A DNA stretch of 60,000 nucleotides from Lingula anatina (lineage: Eukaryota > Brachiopoda > Lingulata > Lingulida > Lingulidae), in NCBI RefSeq assembly GCF_001039355.2, contig NW_019775525.1, forward strand, positions 127,502 to 187,501, given 5' to 3'. The notes beneath the pieces are model-generated. The model did not search any database. It had not been told where the DNA came from and saw only the letters and a program-made list of their open reading frames with translations. The position numbers and the translations under genes were made by a program. Every line of letters starts with the position of its first letter. Within the stretch, counting starts at the first letter, position 1. Below are positions 36,517-48,999 of the stretch, one piece after another.

Positions 36517-39500
36517 TACTACTACTACTAATAACATTCAATGTGTCTTGCAACTTAATAGATGGATAGTGCAATACAATATAATGTCTTTGCGTCAAAA
36601 GAAAAACAGATAATTAATAACTCAAAGGAAAATACATAAAGTTGAATATGAAAGTAAAATGTGCTCAAACATGGTTAATTGGTTTTGCTTAATATAAACT
36701 TAAAAGGGCATTTATTTACCATTTTTATATCAACATATTCTTTACCTTTGAAATGTATCAGACAGCAGTGCAATGAACAGGTTCAGACACAAAATGGCGG
36801 AGATAGCTAACCACGCCCCCACTAACACGTCAGCCATGATGTAATCTGCACGCTTCATACCCTAAACATAGAGAACAACAGAAACACCATGAGGCACGTT
36901 AAAGATAAAGATGGATCCTTCTCAGCCAGACGCTTTTTACGGGTTACTAAAAACCGACGTTAGCTCTCCATTTTAGTTCAACAGTATACATCACTTAATT
37001 ATGTATGTTGAGATAAAATGCGCGTATGTCCCTTCCATTTTACAATATAATCGAGCTACCTCATAGTAATATGCGTATATTTACCGGGGGTGGGGGGTAT
37101 ACATAATCATACATTCATAAACGGAAAATGAGAAATTATACATCAATGAAGAAACTCAGCAAACACGAAAGTCGTTCAGCAACGTACCTCGTAGTCGTAG
37201 TTCTCCACCAGCGTCATCCTGAAGAGACTGAACATCATTCGTGCAGGGTCTTCAAACCCCTTGATGTACACGGTGGTATTGTGGGGGTAGGGGTTGGGGA
37301 ACGCCTCCGAGTCGTCCTGGATCTTCTCTCCCCCGAACACCAGCCAGTAGGCAATAGCTAGAACGGACAGTGAATGGGTCAAAACAAATATATTAAGCTA
37401 TAAAACGCAGATATTAAGTTTAAATAAAACTTGGAATTAGACGCCCGGGCTTCCGGATTATGTGCTTTCTTCAAGGAGATAATTAATTTTTATTATATTT
37501 TTATTATACATTATTATATAAATTTTATAAATAAAACGGATATGCTACATTTATATCAAAACGGACATTCTATTTGAAAGGGATACGTTATGTAAAACGG
37601 ATATATCACGCCTGAATATTTGTCATTCTACTAAATAAAATATAAATAATAAACTAAAATAAATAAAAAATGAAAATAAATTGAACGTTGAACACTTTAA
37701 GAAGTAAGTTTGGCTTAGGATGTCTTACCAAACGGTATGTAAAACTCGAGGTACAGGAACAGAAACCGTACCACGTCTCCCAGCATGTGACCTAACATGA
37801 CGATGAACGGACCTGAAAGAGGCAGAAGATAGTCCTGTCTCAAGGAAAATACTGATATGAAAAACAAATCAAAATTTTACCTGAATTTTAATAATCAGAG
37901 AAAGAATTTCATTGTGCGTACAATAAATGTAGTAAAATAATTGAGTTCTCTATTATCTCCTACAATTTAACATTTGAAGTGGCCTCGAACAATAAGATTT
38001 TCTAAGAGAAGTCAACATGATACCATTCAAAACTTTTATTGGTCACATATCGAATTGGCAAAAGAAATACTCACCGAGCAAAGAAAACGCCCGAGCACTT
38101 TTTAATAGCCTCAGCCATATTAAGATAACGTTGATGACGCTGATCCGGATATTCGTCCTGGATACCACGTGATCATGAATGAACAGCGCCGTCACGTGGG
38201 AAAATAGGGAAACTAACAGAAACGTGTAGATCACCCAGTCAAATACGTTCCTGACATGTTAAAAGAAAAAAAAATACATCCAATACAGTAAAAGTTGAAC
38301 AGTGGAACAATACCAGATGTTTCTTTTGATCCGCCGTCTTTGAATTTCGTTTAACTTTTCTTTTTTTATGTACTATTTGAAAACAACTATTTTGTAAACA
38401 TTAGCAACTTTATTTAAGTAAAATTCAGAATATCATTTGGTTAACTGGGATAAAACCATTGCTCTTCTTAAACAAAAGAGATTCCATTGCGTAAAAAATT
38501 CTCAAAATACCATGTACTCAATCAGATTGTGGGCCACTATACCCGGTACAAGTATACTGATTTAACCTTAGATACAGTAAACAAATACTTCTGGTCTAAA
38601 AGAGAAAAACATTTCTTGACTCGCGTTGCACTGTAGACACCACCAAACGACTTACCACCAGTCATCAAAATAATGTGGTTTCCTGCGATCCAAGTCCTTC
38701 TTCTCCGCCTGCAGATACTCTTCCTCTTCTGGCCATCTTGGATGGCAATACTGGATGTCCTTCTGTAAGTCTCCAAGCCGCCATTTTTTATACCTCTGAA
38801 ATTTCTTGATGGAGGTGTAGGTGTTCTGAACCCCTTCTTGTATCTGGATGAGCCACAAAATAACGCCAATACCCTGGAAACCAGGGAATGGTGATTATTT
38901 ATTTATGCATTTATTATTCATTTTATTCCTACCTCAAAGGGTATAAGATAGAAAAAACACATAAACAAAATCGTACACATAATACATATAATAAAAAACA
39001 TCATTCTGAAATATGATCAGGTTAAAATATTGGACAAAGAAATAAAAATCAAAATAGATTAAATGAAATTAAAAAAAATTACTAAAATGTTTCATTTGGA
39101 AGATGAATTATTTAGTCAACGTCGCAAGGCCAAAATCGTGTAATTTGAATTGTAATTGAAACTACGACAGAACAATGTTACCGATAAGCGAATATTGTGT
39201 TCCACTTACTATCAGCACCACCCTCCAGACATCCTGTGGCAGTTCATAGCCGACATGTTCTCTCTGCTGGTCCTCCACCACGTACGTACCATTCACCACA
39301 GCAATGGCCGACCACACCAAGATGAATAAAAGGTTCAGCATCATGTTTAACCAGGCACCTGTCCTGTTTAGGAATAATTGGCCGGGTAACAGATCACTAA
39401 TTTTTATTTCTTGAAATAATATTAACAACCAAGGCTATCATCACACTGTTTAAGTACCAAAGTGTATTTTCGATGTTCTCTGAAAGTCAGAAAGACGAGT

Positions 39501-42500
39501 TTCGAAACCTACTCTTGTGCTCACTACACGTGCTGTATAATGATAACAAAATAGATAAATAAATAAAGATTTAATAAATTTATTTGTTTATTTATACCTC
39601 CCAAACTGCTGCCACTGTATGGAGATGAGCCGCTGAACCACCGGATGCATGACGAGGTCGAACTGTTTGGCTGTCACAATAGCCTGCAGCTGTGGAGAGA
39701 GATAAAGTGACATGTGTTTATAGCAGCAAACACATTCTTTTATTGCAATAACTGTACCATTTTTATTTATTTCACGAATATCATAATATTGCAGTTTCAA
39801 TAAGGGTACCAGATGTTTTCAAACGGCCTTTGTACTAGTATATATTGATGAATTACGAGCGGCCTCTATTTCTCCTTTACCTACACCACTGGTAGAAAAT
39901 AGATGATCAATATTCGGTCATCGTCCTAAATTCTCTATTGTCTACGCCTGTAGCCTACATATCTGTGCTAATCAAATATTGTTTAACATTAAGAGTCTGT
40001 TTAAGCCACACATCAGGTTACCGGTGACATGGGTCTCCCGTCCAGAGGTTCTCCTGGCTTCTGCGTCTCAAGGTGGTTCAGGTAAAAGTACTGTCTGCGT
40101 CTGGTGCCGTTCTTTAAGTAGAACTGGTCTAGACCTATCTTGGCCTGCAGGTAGAAAGAGGGCACACTTAAGATACATAGACGAAGAAAGGAAAAGGAAA
40201 AACATCTGCAGTGTATTCAAAGATAATTCCTGAGTTACATTGCACATGTACAATACAATAATACGACTAGAAAAGCACTCCGAGAGCGCAGACCTCCGCC
40301 AAGGCAGCAAAGTCTCCACCCAATGCCGTTTCACCCCTAAATTTTCATTCTATTATGATTTAGTTTGTTTTTTTTGCTTTTTGATCATTGATTATTGATT
40401 GATTATTGATCCAGATCACCACAAAAAACTAATCATCTTTTCCTTGGCCCACTTCTGACAGTTCCTAAAAATTTCATCAAAATCGGTCCATAACTTTTTT
40501 TGAGTTATGTTGATGACAGACAGACAGACAGACAGACAGACTGACTGACAAACAAACAAACAAACAAACAAACAAACAAACAGGGGTGAAAACATAACCT
40601 CCTTGGCGGAGGTAAAGATAGGTAAAAACAACATAAAAAGTCACTTAAGGCATTCTGAACTTGAATTTATTATCGAAACAAGAAGCATATCTCACTTTGC
40701 TGCAGTATGGTTTGATAGGCTGATATGATATTATGATCAGCCAGTTGGTCTTTTAAGATTTAAACATTTAGTCTAGAAACCACTGGCGCAGACAGTGTGT
40801 TGTAAATAACACGTTATATTCATAACCGGCACTATATCTATATATTTACCACGGCTGGCATCCGTGTTATCATCCACACAATGGCGGTCTGGCCACTGTT
40901 GTCTTTGACGGACGCTGGCGCTCCAAGATCGAGGAGCAGCCGAGCCGAGTCGGCACGATCTGAAAAAGGTCAAAAATTGATTTAAGGATGAGAATCCCAG
41001 GATGCGTAATCCCGCTGATTTGATAGTCACTGGCGTTGAGTGATATCATGAAGTGAAAAAATATATAGTATAAGGCTAATACAGGGAGCTACTGTTCTGC
41101 TGAGGTGTAAGAATAGTGCCCATTTTTAGGGGATTTAAACTGTACGCGTGCAATTCTATGATAAAAAAGATGGCCTGAACAGAAGAAAATTTGCTACGAT
41201 AGCGTTATTATTGAATAGATTATAACGAATATGCGTATAAATAAAAATGTAAGCAAAAATAAATAAATAAATGATAAATGATAAAACTATGAATTCAAAT
41301 ACTTCAACCAATAAAAGCAACCTACTGGATTCAGCAGCCAGGTGGACCGGTGTTCTCCCCTTGTAGTCCCGTACCAGTTTGTACTCACAGTGATGCTTGA
41401 CTAGAGTTTTCAGGGACTGGCAGGCATCGTTCTTGGCGGCAAAGTGGACCGGGGTTTGGTTCTCTACCGCTGTGCGAGCCTCACGCGCCGCTACATTCGT
41501 AAAAATTAAAAGTTGATCACATCATCCATAAAAGTTCACTTTACTCTTATTTCATATGAAAATAGAGATACAGAAATAAGAAAAATAATAATATAGGTTT
41601 AAACAGCTTGTCCTACACCTCAGTTTTTCACTCTAAGAGTTAATATAAATTTACCTGCTTGCATAAATAATTATTGAACAAGATGTTTCTCATATAGTAT
41701 ATAAATAGGTCTCCGTCCTCAATGATTTAATTTGCAAATTATCAAACAACAATAACAGCAATGATAACAGTAAGTGATGACATGCCAGCCTGGTACCTCC
41801 CTGTCCTATAAGAAAGTCTATCATCTCCGGATAGTCCACGGCGGCGGCTATATGGAGTGGAGTACGGCCGTACATATCAGCCTGGTTCACGTCCGCCCCC
41901 TTCTCTACCATGAACCGCGCCACGTCCACGTGCCACACCCGCGCCACCTATAGAGTAAAACATAAACTTAACGAATTATCTGATTGTAGGTACATCGCGG
42001 TGCAGATCGGACTGATTAGAACTGCTGCTTTTTCGATCGTGAATTTTCCCCTACGGCTTGCAACACCCGCTCCATGGGGAATGATGCACATGCTTGTATA
42101 CTTAATATGTATGCCCTATTCACACTGGTAGATAAAAGTGTACTAGAAAAGTGTATTTGAATTAGTATGCTATACTGAAAATTTGGCGAACTGTCTTGTA
42201 TTTTTCCTATTAAATTATTTAAAGAGATTTCATAAACTTCGTTTTTAGGATGCTCAGCCTGTCATAAAATTAACATTTTTCTTCTATAAAAGCAATGCAC
42301 TGAAGTAAGACATGATTCTTATCGTCTTGTTCCTTTTCACGTATTTGGCATATTCTATCAATGATTGGCGTGTTTATGCATCTTCCCGTTTCTACATATA
42401 AGGGTTAAATCAACATCCGGAATTGACTTGAAATTATTTCTCTTCCTGTTTTTAAACATTTAAAATATATATATATTTTTTTTTTCTGTTTTTAATTCTT

Positions 42501-45500
42501 TCTAAAATGTCAAATACATGTGCGTTCTAAGTTTTAAAATTTTGTTTTTGTTTAATATTTGTATTAAATTTTTTGAAGATTTTAATATCAAAAATTGATT
42601 TGTTCGAAAATGAATTTCCATAAGATAATGCAGATATTTGGCTGAACCCAAGTGACTCTTTACTACTCAACTAGCTGTCTTCTAGGAGGTGAAGGTAAAG
42701 GTTGTGGCAATATACTGGGGTTAAAATAGTTAAAATGTCCAATAGTAAGATAACCAAGCAGAAGAGTTCAACGTGCTTAATGTGTTGAATGCTTTGCAAT
42801 ACGCTGCTAATGTTACATGTGTGTTACATTAGCCAATTATTCTTAAGTCTTTATTAGTATTGAACCACCCTCGGGGCCTTAGAGCTTTTCTAACTGAGTT
42901 TTGAGGCATCATTATGTGTTGATCTCTTCAGTTTGGGATCATTGCTCTTAACACCAAATGCAATTAGCGAACACTCGCGCGTGCAATGTAAGACCATATG
43001 TTAAGTATGGTAAAATCCCAGACAACATACATGTAGTTTAAAATAAGTCGTAGTAGCAAAGTTAAACACATGGCGTTAATGACTTTTGGCTTTGGTTTAT
43101 GGTTTTCACCTTCAGGTATCACTAAGGATCTACATGCAGTCTTAAGAAAAAAACATAATCGAAATTTGCCAAGTTGCCAAGAGCGTAAAGTGAGATACAT
43201 TACCAAATGGTTTTATACCCAAGGATGTAATTTCAATTTCTCTACTCTTATTCATATTTTATTTACAATGCTGTACTCATACATGGGTTGTTTTGAAATC
43301 TATTTGAAAGATTATTTCTCAAGATTTCTTCTCAGGATTTCTGCACAAAAAATTATGATAGATGAAAAAACGAAATTATTCTTATAAACAATATGTTTTT
43401 AATTTATTGTTGCCGTTCTTTCATTGATTAATTTATCAATTCCTTAATTTGTTTTTTATTCATTTTTTGGGTAGAGCACCGCTACTGTTGACCTTTTCCT
43501 TAATCAAAATCAACAAATGCTAGGTTCTGCTTGACGAAGAAGTTACAGGAAAACTACTCAGATATCTGCTAAGAACATCAGAGTGCTGAACAGTCTGCCA
43601 GCAATACTTGTTTACAGGCCTTGGCCTTGGTGTCATGGACTAGTCTTACAAGACACTATAAGACCGTAAGCTGGGCTGAACTGTAAGATTATTCTAATCT
43701 ACAACAATAAACATCAAAACCGTAAAGTTCCGCTAAAAGAAGTATTTAAAAGATTTCTCTCTGTTTATAAAATAGACGCAGTACATCGTTGGTGTCAAGT
43801 ACATGCATAACCTAACCTATAATGAGTCAAAGCAAAGATGTTAATTAGACAATTCCTTGATCAGAGCACATGGAAATCTCTGCACTAAAAGTAAAGACCA
43901 ACTTTCAGTCTTACGTACCCGGTACTATGTTCTTTGTGGAAGCGGCCCAGGTCTTCTTTACCAACAACATACACTTCAGAGCCATAATCATCAGACTATA
44001 AACACACTTTTTTAAGACATGTCTCAATATTGGCTTGGCGTCTAATAGTATCCGCACACCATACTGCATGTACTGGGGTTCTAGTTTTGTTTTCTAAAAT
44101 CTATGTTAGAACATCTCAAAATATTAACATTCCCTTTCATCGCCAAGACGAACCAAAACCAAACTGACAAATTACGATCTATTGGCCGGTTTTTGCGTGG
44201 AAAGTTCCTACTGTATGTTATCGAGTGTCTCCCGTCACGGAGATTTGAACCAGTGAATTACATGATGGAAGGAAACTACAGCGTGTATTTTCTGTTAAGA
44301 GCCTATAATAGATTTACAGATCGATTTTTGACGTAGTACACCTTGGTGATAAAGGTAATATTGCTGATTTTCACAGTACAATTGACCTGATAGTTTGCTG
44401 TATGTAAATTCCTTATGTACATTGTGTGTCTTAAGACGACCATGCAGTTAACGTCTCCATGCTCTTTTTAATTGTCACCGTTACTGGAAATTGACACCTG
44501 ATACGCTTCCGTACCACTCAGCGTTTATATGCAAAGGCTACTGTGGACTGGCACGCAGAACTGCAACTTACTCGATTAAAGGTAACTTGGTTTTATAACC
44601 CTTTTCCCAATAAACAATAGCAGTCCGATTTATACTCTATTTCTGGTACATTCATGACCCCGGTGCATCCTGAAAATACCTGGCCTCCCTGGGGAGCAGA
44701 CATCCCAAACAGCCGCATGTGGCGCTAGGGTCGAGTTATCACCAACAATTACCGGCGTTCCAATGTCCAGCTGCTCTTTACTCCTGACTTCATTCTCTAT
44801 ACTGTATTCCAGACCTCAGCAAATGTTATCAATTTTGACCTCGCATATTGATTTCAGCCAAAGTATAATAGTGTATATAATAAACACATTTGATATCTTC
44901 TTAACGTAATAGACACACTTATTTATAATTTGTTATTTGAAGCACATGCTTTTGATTCAAAGATAGAAACGTTGAACAGTGGAACCTTTGCATTGTCATT
45001 CTACACAATTTCATAAAATATCAACATTATTTTGTATCCGGTAAGCATAAGATTAGACTATAGGTATTTTTTTTAGTTATTCTAGTGATTTTCAATTAAA
45101 AAATGATGTCACACGGTTCCTGAAATTAGGGTTTCTTACTGTCTGCCTATATATGAAAATCTTGAACCAGAAAGCTCTACAAATATAAAAGATGGTACTG
45201 CTTAGTTATGGATATCTCAATTTCTCCGCCCTAAGTATAAAGTAGAAGAATGGTCTACACTATATGTCGAAAACAGAAATCATTTCTCATGTAAGAAGAG
45301 CAGACTCTATACGCATGTCGAAAAAAAAAAACACGAATCAAAACAAACGAAAACAAAGACATTTGATCTGCGCGTCTTCCAAAATCGTCCCTAAAGCAAG
45401 CCACTCAGACGGCGTTAAAGTGGCATTAATGGCTCAGGTTACTTTCCTCCGTTACAAGCCACCTGTTGTTGCTACCCTGTGTTCAGAAAAAACCTAAGGT

Positions 45501-46198
45501 GAGAGCTGCGATAGCACGAGAATCACGAAAACAAAAGTTTATTGTTCTTTTACCATTTTAATGTCTTTCTCCTTTTTTTTTTTTAATCAAAATACGTATT
45601 TATTTTAGTAATGCCCAATGAGGGTAAGGACGAAACGAATAACGAAATAAAAAATTCATTATCTGAGTATTATTTTATGATACATGACAGACGTTTTGAT
45701 ACACATATTCGGCAAGCGGCTACTGTAAAATCATGACATGGCGAATTTATATATAATTATATCCAGGCTTCTTTGTTGTATTTATCATCTGTTTTTTTAA
45801 TTATCTTTAATTCAATAACCTTATTGACATTCTCTCTTCTAAACCTGTCAATCTATAAATTGACAAACAGATAAGCGAATAAAACATAATAAAACCGAAC
45901 GCCCTGTTCCCTCTACCGCACACCCCCGCACATGACCTTGACCCCCACTCACCTCGTGCAGCACGGTCTGGCCGTTCTTGTCTGTGCACTTGACATCGGC
46001 ACCGGAAGTCAGCAGTGAATCTACAAAATCCAAATCGAGACTGTCTACGTCCTTTAGCAAGCCAAGCTGTGCAAAATAATGTATAAGAGCTCGATTGCAA
46101 TCCACGGTGATCTGTTTCTCTCCCCTTAGAAGGCTCTCGGTGTGATAGGTGGGGGACATTTCGTCGATCCCCAGGCCACTGGTCTTGAAGTCGGCCAT
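33155..46198 (-). CDS. Ankyrin-repeat TRP-type cation channel with Arg/Ser-rich tail (18 exons, 893 aa)
   Basis: Exons: 46198-45953, 41947-41797, 41490-41326, 40959-40850, 40144-40022, 39689-39598, 39363-39210, 38873-38656, 38250-38075, 37812-37729, 37357-37188, 36861-36746, 36267-36069, 35739-35647, 34808-34586, 34096-33958, 33728-33649, 33297-33155. All phases agree. Ankyrin repeats at about residues 45-225 (GRTPLHIAA, GRTPVHLAA), a pre-S1 helix with HPVVQRLISIQW, S1 about 300-320, S2 340-361, S3 421-443, S4 454-478, S5 480-512, pore loop MMFSLFRMTLVENYDY, and S6 with LNLFIALLSDTFQR. A coiled coil lies at about 665-770, then an Arg/Ser tail. A plasma-membrane cation channel is expected. The layout fits TRPA/TRPV-like proteins, but I cannot fix the subfamily. 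The start is the first ATG of exon 1; a 5' exon could extend it. Confidence 0.85.
33398..33434. repeat. (TTA)n microsatellite
   Basis: About 12 units in the last TRP intron. The poly-Leu ORF through it is an artefact. Confidence 0.95.
34572..34585 (-). other. Alternative 3' end of the TRP coding sequence (read-through of the PPPG donor)
   Basis: If the CAG|GTGAAA donor after residue 773 is not used, translation continues with three more codons (EMI) to a TAA at 34572-34574. That would give a channel without the Arg/Ser tail. Confidence 0.45.
34990..35150. repeat. Dispersed repeat, copy 1 (TRP intron)
   Basis: Contains ctgaggatggcattgtgagc, then gtggaacaat, and a segment (gaaaacaactattttgtaaa) shared with 38293-38425. 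The first part resembles the hairpin-bearing tails of Penelope-like elements, but that is only a resemblance. Confidence 0.6.
35396..35468 (-). tRNA. tRNA-Ala (AGC), possibly decayed, in a TRP intron
   Basis: 73 nt. The acceptor arm GGGGGTC pairs with GTCCTCC with one mismatch and one wobble. An A-box TAGCTCAAATGG, an anticodon loop TTAGCAT (anticodon AGC) on a stem with one weak pair, and a T-stem CTGGG/CCCAG are present; the discriminator base is A. The T-loop starts A instead of the usual T54, weakening the B-box. A TTTT run follows within about 10 bases as a Pol III terminator. It lies on the same strand as the host gene, between exons 14 and 15. It could be a tRNA-derived repeat rather than a working gene. 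Confidence 0.75.
35827..35858. repeat. (AAAT)n microsatellite
   Basis: About 7 units of ATAA in a TRP intron. Confidence 0.85.
36361..36530. repeat. (CTA)n/(TTC) imperfect microsatellite, about 170 bp
   Basis: Long CTA triplet array with regularly spaced CTT variants, in the TRP intron between exons 12 and 13. It produces spurious poly-Leu, poly-Tyr and poly-Ser/Val ORFs. Confidence 0.95.
38293..38425. repeat. Dispersed repeat, copy 2 (TRP intron)
   Basis: Shares gtggaacaat, ttcttttgatc.gcc and a run of more than 35 bases (tgtact.tttgaaaacaac and onward) with 35029-35150. A shorter related stretch is at about 44965-45055 (gttgaacagtggaacc, ttttgtatccggtaa). Confidence 0.65.
40271..40615. 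repeat. Interspersed repeat of the widespread aquatic SINE/LINE-tail type
   Basis: Starts agcactccgagagcgcagac, contains atttcatcaaaatcggtcca, then (GACA)n at about 40519-40543 and (AAAC)n at about 40551-40582, and ends cataacctccttggcggagg. The terminal ctccgccaagg and ccttggcggag are inverse copies. I recognise this as a repeat family common in fish, molluscs and crustaceans. It lies in the TRP intron between exons 4 and 5. Confidence 0.7.
41948..45952. other. TRP first intron (about 4 kb)
   Basis: Long AT-rich intron. Apart from a fragment of the dispersed repeat near 44965-45055, I see no exon, RNA gene or element. Confidence 0.5.
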
Positions 46199-47099
46199 CA
46201 AGTGGACACCTTAATTGTTTACAAAATATTTATAATTATACAAATAAACAGTAAACGCTGCTGGAATGCCGGCATAGTGTTGTTTTATCGTCTTAATTCT
46301 TCGATATTTTAACTCCATTTCCTTAGCATTCGTAACAAAAACAATTTTCATAAACACGTGTTCACAATATAAGCCCATTTTTCACTTATAGTAGTTTAAA
46401 ATATTCAAAGTTAAAAGCATTAAATGGAATTGGAAATGGGTAACATTCGAGAGGGTTTGCTGCAGTAGACAGACAATAACATGTAAAGCTTGGCAATGGC
46501 AATTAAATCAGAACCAACATCGTCAAAATAGAACTCGTAAAACTGAAGCAAATAAAACAATCATGTACCGGTACTATTGTGTACATATATTTATCCATTA
46601 TAAATGCCATAATAAAATCAAATGAATAAATAAATCTGGTTCAAAAAGGAAATGAAACTCGCAAAAAATATACACAGAGAAAAATATAATGAACTCAAAT
46701 TTTGACTTTTCTTATTTAACAAAGACTTTTTTCTGTGAATGCTTCTAAAGTCAACTTTAAATTAAATATCTCATTTCATGGAAGAAAGTAAGAGTGACTG
46801 ATAGCAAAGACGGCTGTAAACACTATAACCATTCGCTTTTGACAAACTAAAAACTTAATCTTTCTTTCTACAAAACCTCGTTTACATAGGATTCGATAAA
46901 ACATAATAACAATAAATGGAAGTTAACAAACAAAATCTCCGAAGGTCAAGCTAAATGTCGACCAGTGCATTGGATACTACATGGTATATCTGTTTGATAC
47001 AAGGTCAAACTACTCATCTCCTCAATAATTCCCCAACTTTTAAATACTTATTTCCTTAAAATCGTTGTTTCAAAATAACAGCAAAAAAGAAAAAAAAAT

Positions 47100-47453
47100 C
47101 TACTGAGACATCACAGGGTATTTCGTCTTGCCTTTGACTTTGGTCGTTCTCCTCTTGGACACGTAGTAGCGCCATCTTGACTCTCCCCTGCCCCTGGGGC
47201 TGGTAGGTCCGTCGTGGTGGCCGTGCAGGGAACTTCCGTCGTTATGAATTGAGCTCTGATCTTCACCCATGGTTATATCCTCCAGGGAAGACATGGGTTT
47301 ACTGCCAGGCAGGTGGCGCACGTCATTAGGCAACGTTAGGGCCGATTTATTATGGGATCCTGCCTGCATCTTCTTGGCTGGATCAAGAAGTGGGATCATT
47401 TGACCATGCTCCAGAATCCGCTTCCCGATCTTCTGATACCTGCTGTCGTTCAT
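47100..47453 (-). CDS. Unassigned exon-like ORF of 117 codons, possible TRP 5' exon
   Basis: Begins MNDSRYQKIGKRILEHGQM, ends YPVMSQ and a stop, with coding-like composition and a basic C-terminal part (SKRRTTKVKGKTK). It lies about 0.9 kb upstream of the TRP first exon on the same strand. An internal donor ATGG|GTGAAG at 47267/47266 (phase 1) would join in frame to a weak acceptor at 46210 (exon from 46209), adding about 66 residues to the TRP N-terminus (959 aa). Alternatively it is an alternative exon or a separate short gene. No family is recognised. Confidence 0.45.
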   Translation of the reverse strand: MNDSRYQKIGKRILEHGQMIPLLDPAKKMQAGSHNKSALTLPNDVRHLPGSKPMSSLEDITMGEDQSSIHNDGSSLHGHHDGPTSPRGRGESRWRYYVSKRRTTKVKGKTKYPVMSQ

Positions 47454-48369
47454 GCTTTACAGTTTATTTTTGAACGAGTTGCATAAGCAGGGTATGTGTG
47501 CGGTCTTTTTCACTGATATATCTGGTTCCATGTGTGGTCGACGGCTTACCGTCGGTGTGTTGCTTGCGTAACATTCCAGACCGTTGCGATATTTATTTCC
47601 TTTGAAACATAGATTCTGCGCCATCAATTCTGTAAAACAACAAATATGTGCTCTGATGGAAATTCATCTGTGTAATCTGCTGATCATGTTATACAATTAA
47701 ACTTTTCACCTTCTACACAAAATTGTAGTTGTATCCTACAGAACTTTGGCCCACTCCGTGACCTTGCTAGGTGTGTGTTACTAAGAGACTCAAAGTGAAA
47801 AAAAAAATAAAGGAAAGTTAAACTTGGAACATGAACAGAGAAGTACATAAGAGATAAATGTAGAGCCTGAAACACACGGTGCTCTGTTATACCAAGTACA
47901 TGTAGGTACGTGCATCGGTATACCGGGTGTTCAGGTAGAGATAGCTCTAACCAGGAGTGAGGTGATACTGCCTGTCTAGGAGGCACGGGGGGGGGGGATA
48001 ACGACCAGAGGCTGTTTTTCTGTGTGTGTGCTACTTTCTTTCTCTCTCTCTCTCTCTCCACACACACGGTTTCTACTCACTCATATACAGGCTTAATTAG
48101 ATTTGGAAGAGCTTGCGACTACATGTAAATCATGGGCACTTATTGAACAGAGTGCATGCAGACATATCTGTCTGTGAAGGCAATTCGTGTGTTTTTGCCA
48201 ACCATATTGGACCTTTCATCATTACAGCGTCATCAAAGGTGGGTATCATGTAAATGTTTCAGTTTAATAAAATTCATCTCAAAATGTAACTGGAGTTTTA
48301 CGTTTTCCTTTTGTGTCCAGACTAATGCCTGATGAGACATTGCTTACAAAAATTAAATGGGATTATTTA
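47454..48369. other. Intergenic, no gene seen
   Basis: Contains a poly-G run (about 47990-47998) and a (TC)n stretch (48040-48059). No supported exon. Confidence 0.5.
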
Positions 48370-48990
48370 ACCCCATATCAATAGAAATAGTAAAAAAGTC
48401 AAAATTTTTGGAAGAATTGCAGAAAGGAGAAAACAATAAACTCGGAACATATGGAAAAATTAAATATACTTATGAGGCTGAACCTTATGTAAAACTCAAT
48501 GTTCCTTTAGCTAAAAAAAAGTCTTAGCAAAAATGAGGACCAGTGATCATGAATTAGAAATTGAAAGAGGGCGATATACAAAACCAAAGACGCCAATAGA
48601 CAAAAGGAAATGCCCCCACTGCGACCCAATAGAAGATGAAGCACACTTGTTTTTCTGCAGAATGCAGCACAGTGAACACAGAGCCGAACGGGAAATACTG
48701 TTCGCCTGCATACCAGTGGTGAATTTGCAGGGTCCAACAGACAATATACTACGTATCTATTTTACTCAATCCAGTCTCTGCGCAGTCTCTGTGAGTGCCA
48801 TATGTAAATTTGTAAACAGTGCATTTAAAAAGCGTTTATCCCTGCGTGGATGAGCATAGTTTGTTACGTAAATTATTTTATAGATGTATTAGTTAGAGAA
48901 CCTGTGAATTTAAACAATTTCTTTGTGCTCAATAAATTATTATTATTATTATTATTATCATTATTATTATTATTATTATTATTATTTAGT
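48370..48990 (+). mobile_element. LINE 3' end (RT C-terminal zinc-knuckle fragment with ATT tail)
   Basis: A broken frame reads GTYGKIKYTYEAEPYVKLN, then after a frameshift an ORF (48533-48853) with HELEIERGRY and CPHCDPIEDEAHLFFC. This is the Cys/His knuckle seen at the C-terminus of many non-LTR reverse transcriptases. A short 3' UTR and an (ATT)n tail at 48937-48987 follow. 5'-truncated and inactive. Confidence 0.75.
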
Positions 48991-48999
48991 CAGACCAGC

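Noticed and set aside
36341-36598. Poly-Leu/poly-Tyr/poly-Ser-Val ORFs
   Set aside because: They are translations of the (CTA)n microsatellite on both strands and lie in an intron of the TRP gene.
40416-40634. ORF rich in FVCLFVCLSV
   Set aside because: It is the antisense of the GACA/AAAC repeat portion of an interspersed element, commonly mis-annotated as protein.
42964-43387. Overlapping ORFs of 80 and 105 codons in the TRP first intron
   Set aside because: Low-complexity AT-rich composition, no acceptor/donor pair in phase with the flanking exons, and no family resemblance.
47684-48067. 127-codon minus-strand ORF
   Set aside because: It reads through (GA)n and poly-C tracts, with no splice context or family resemblance.
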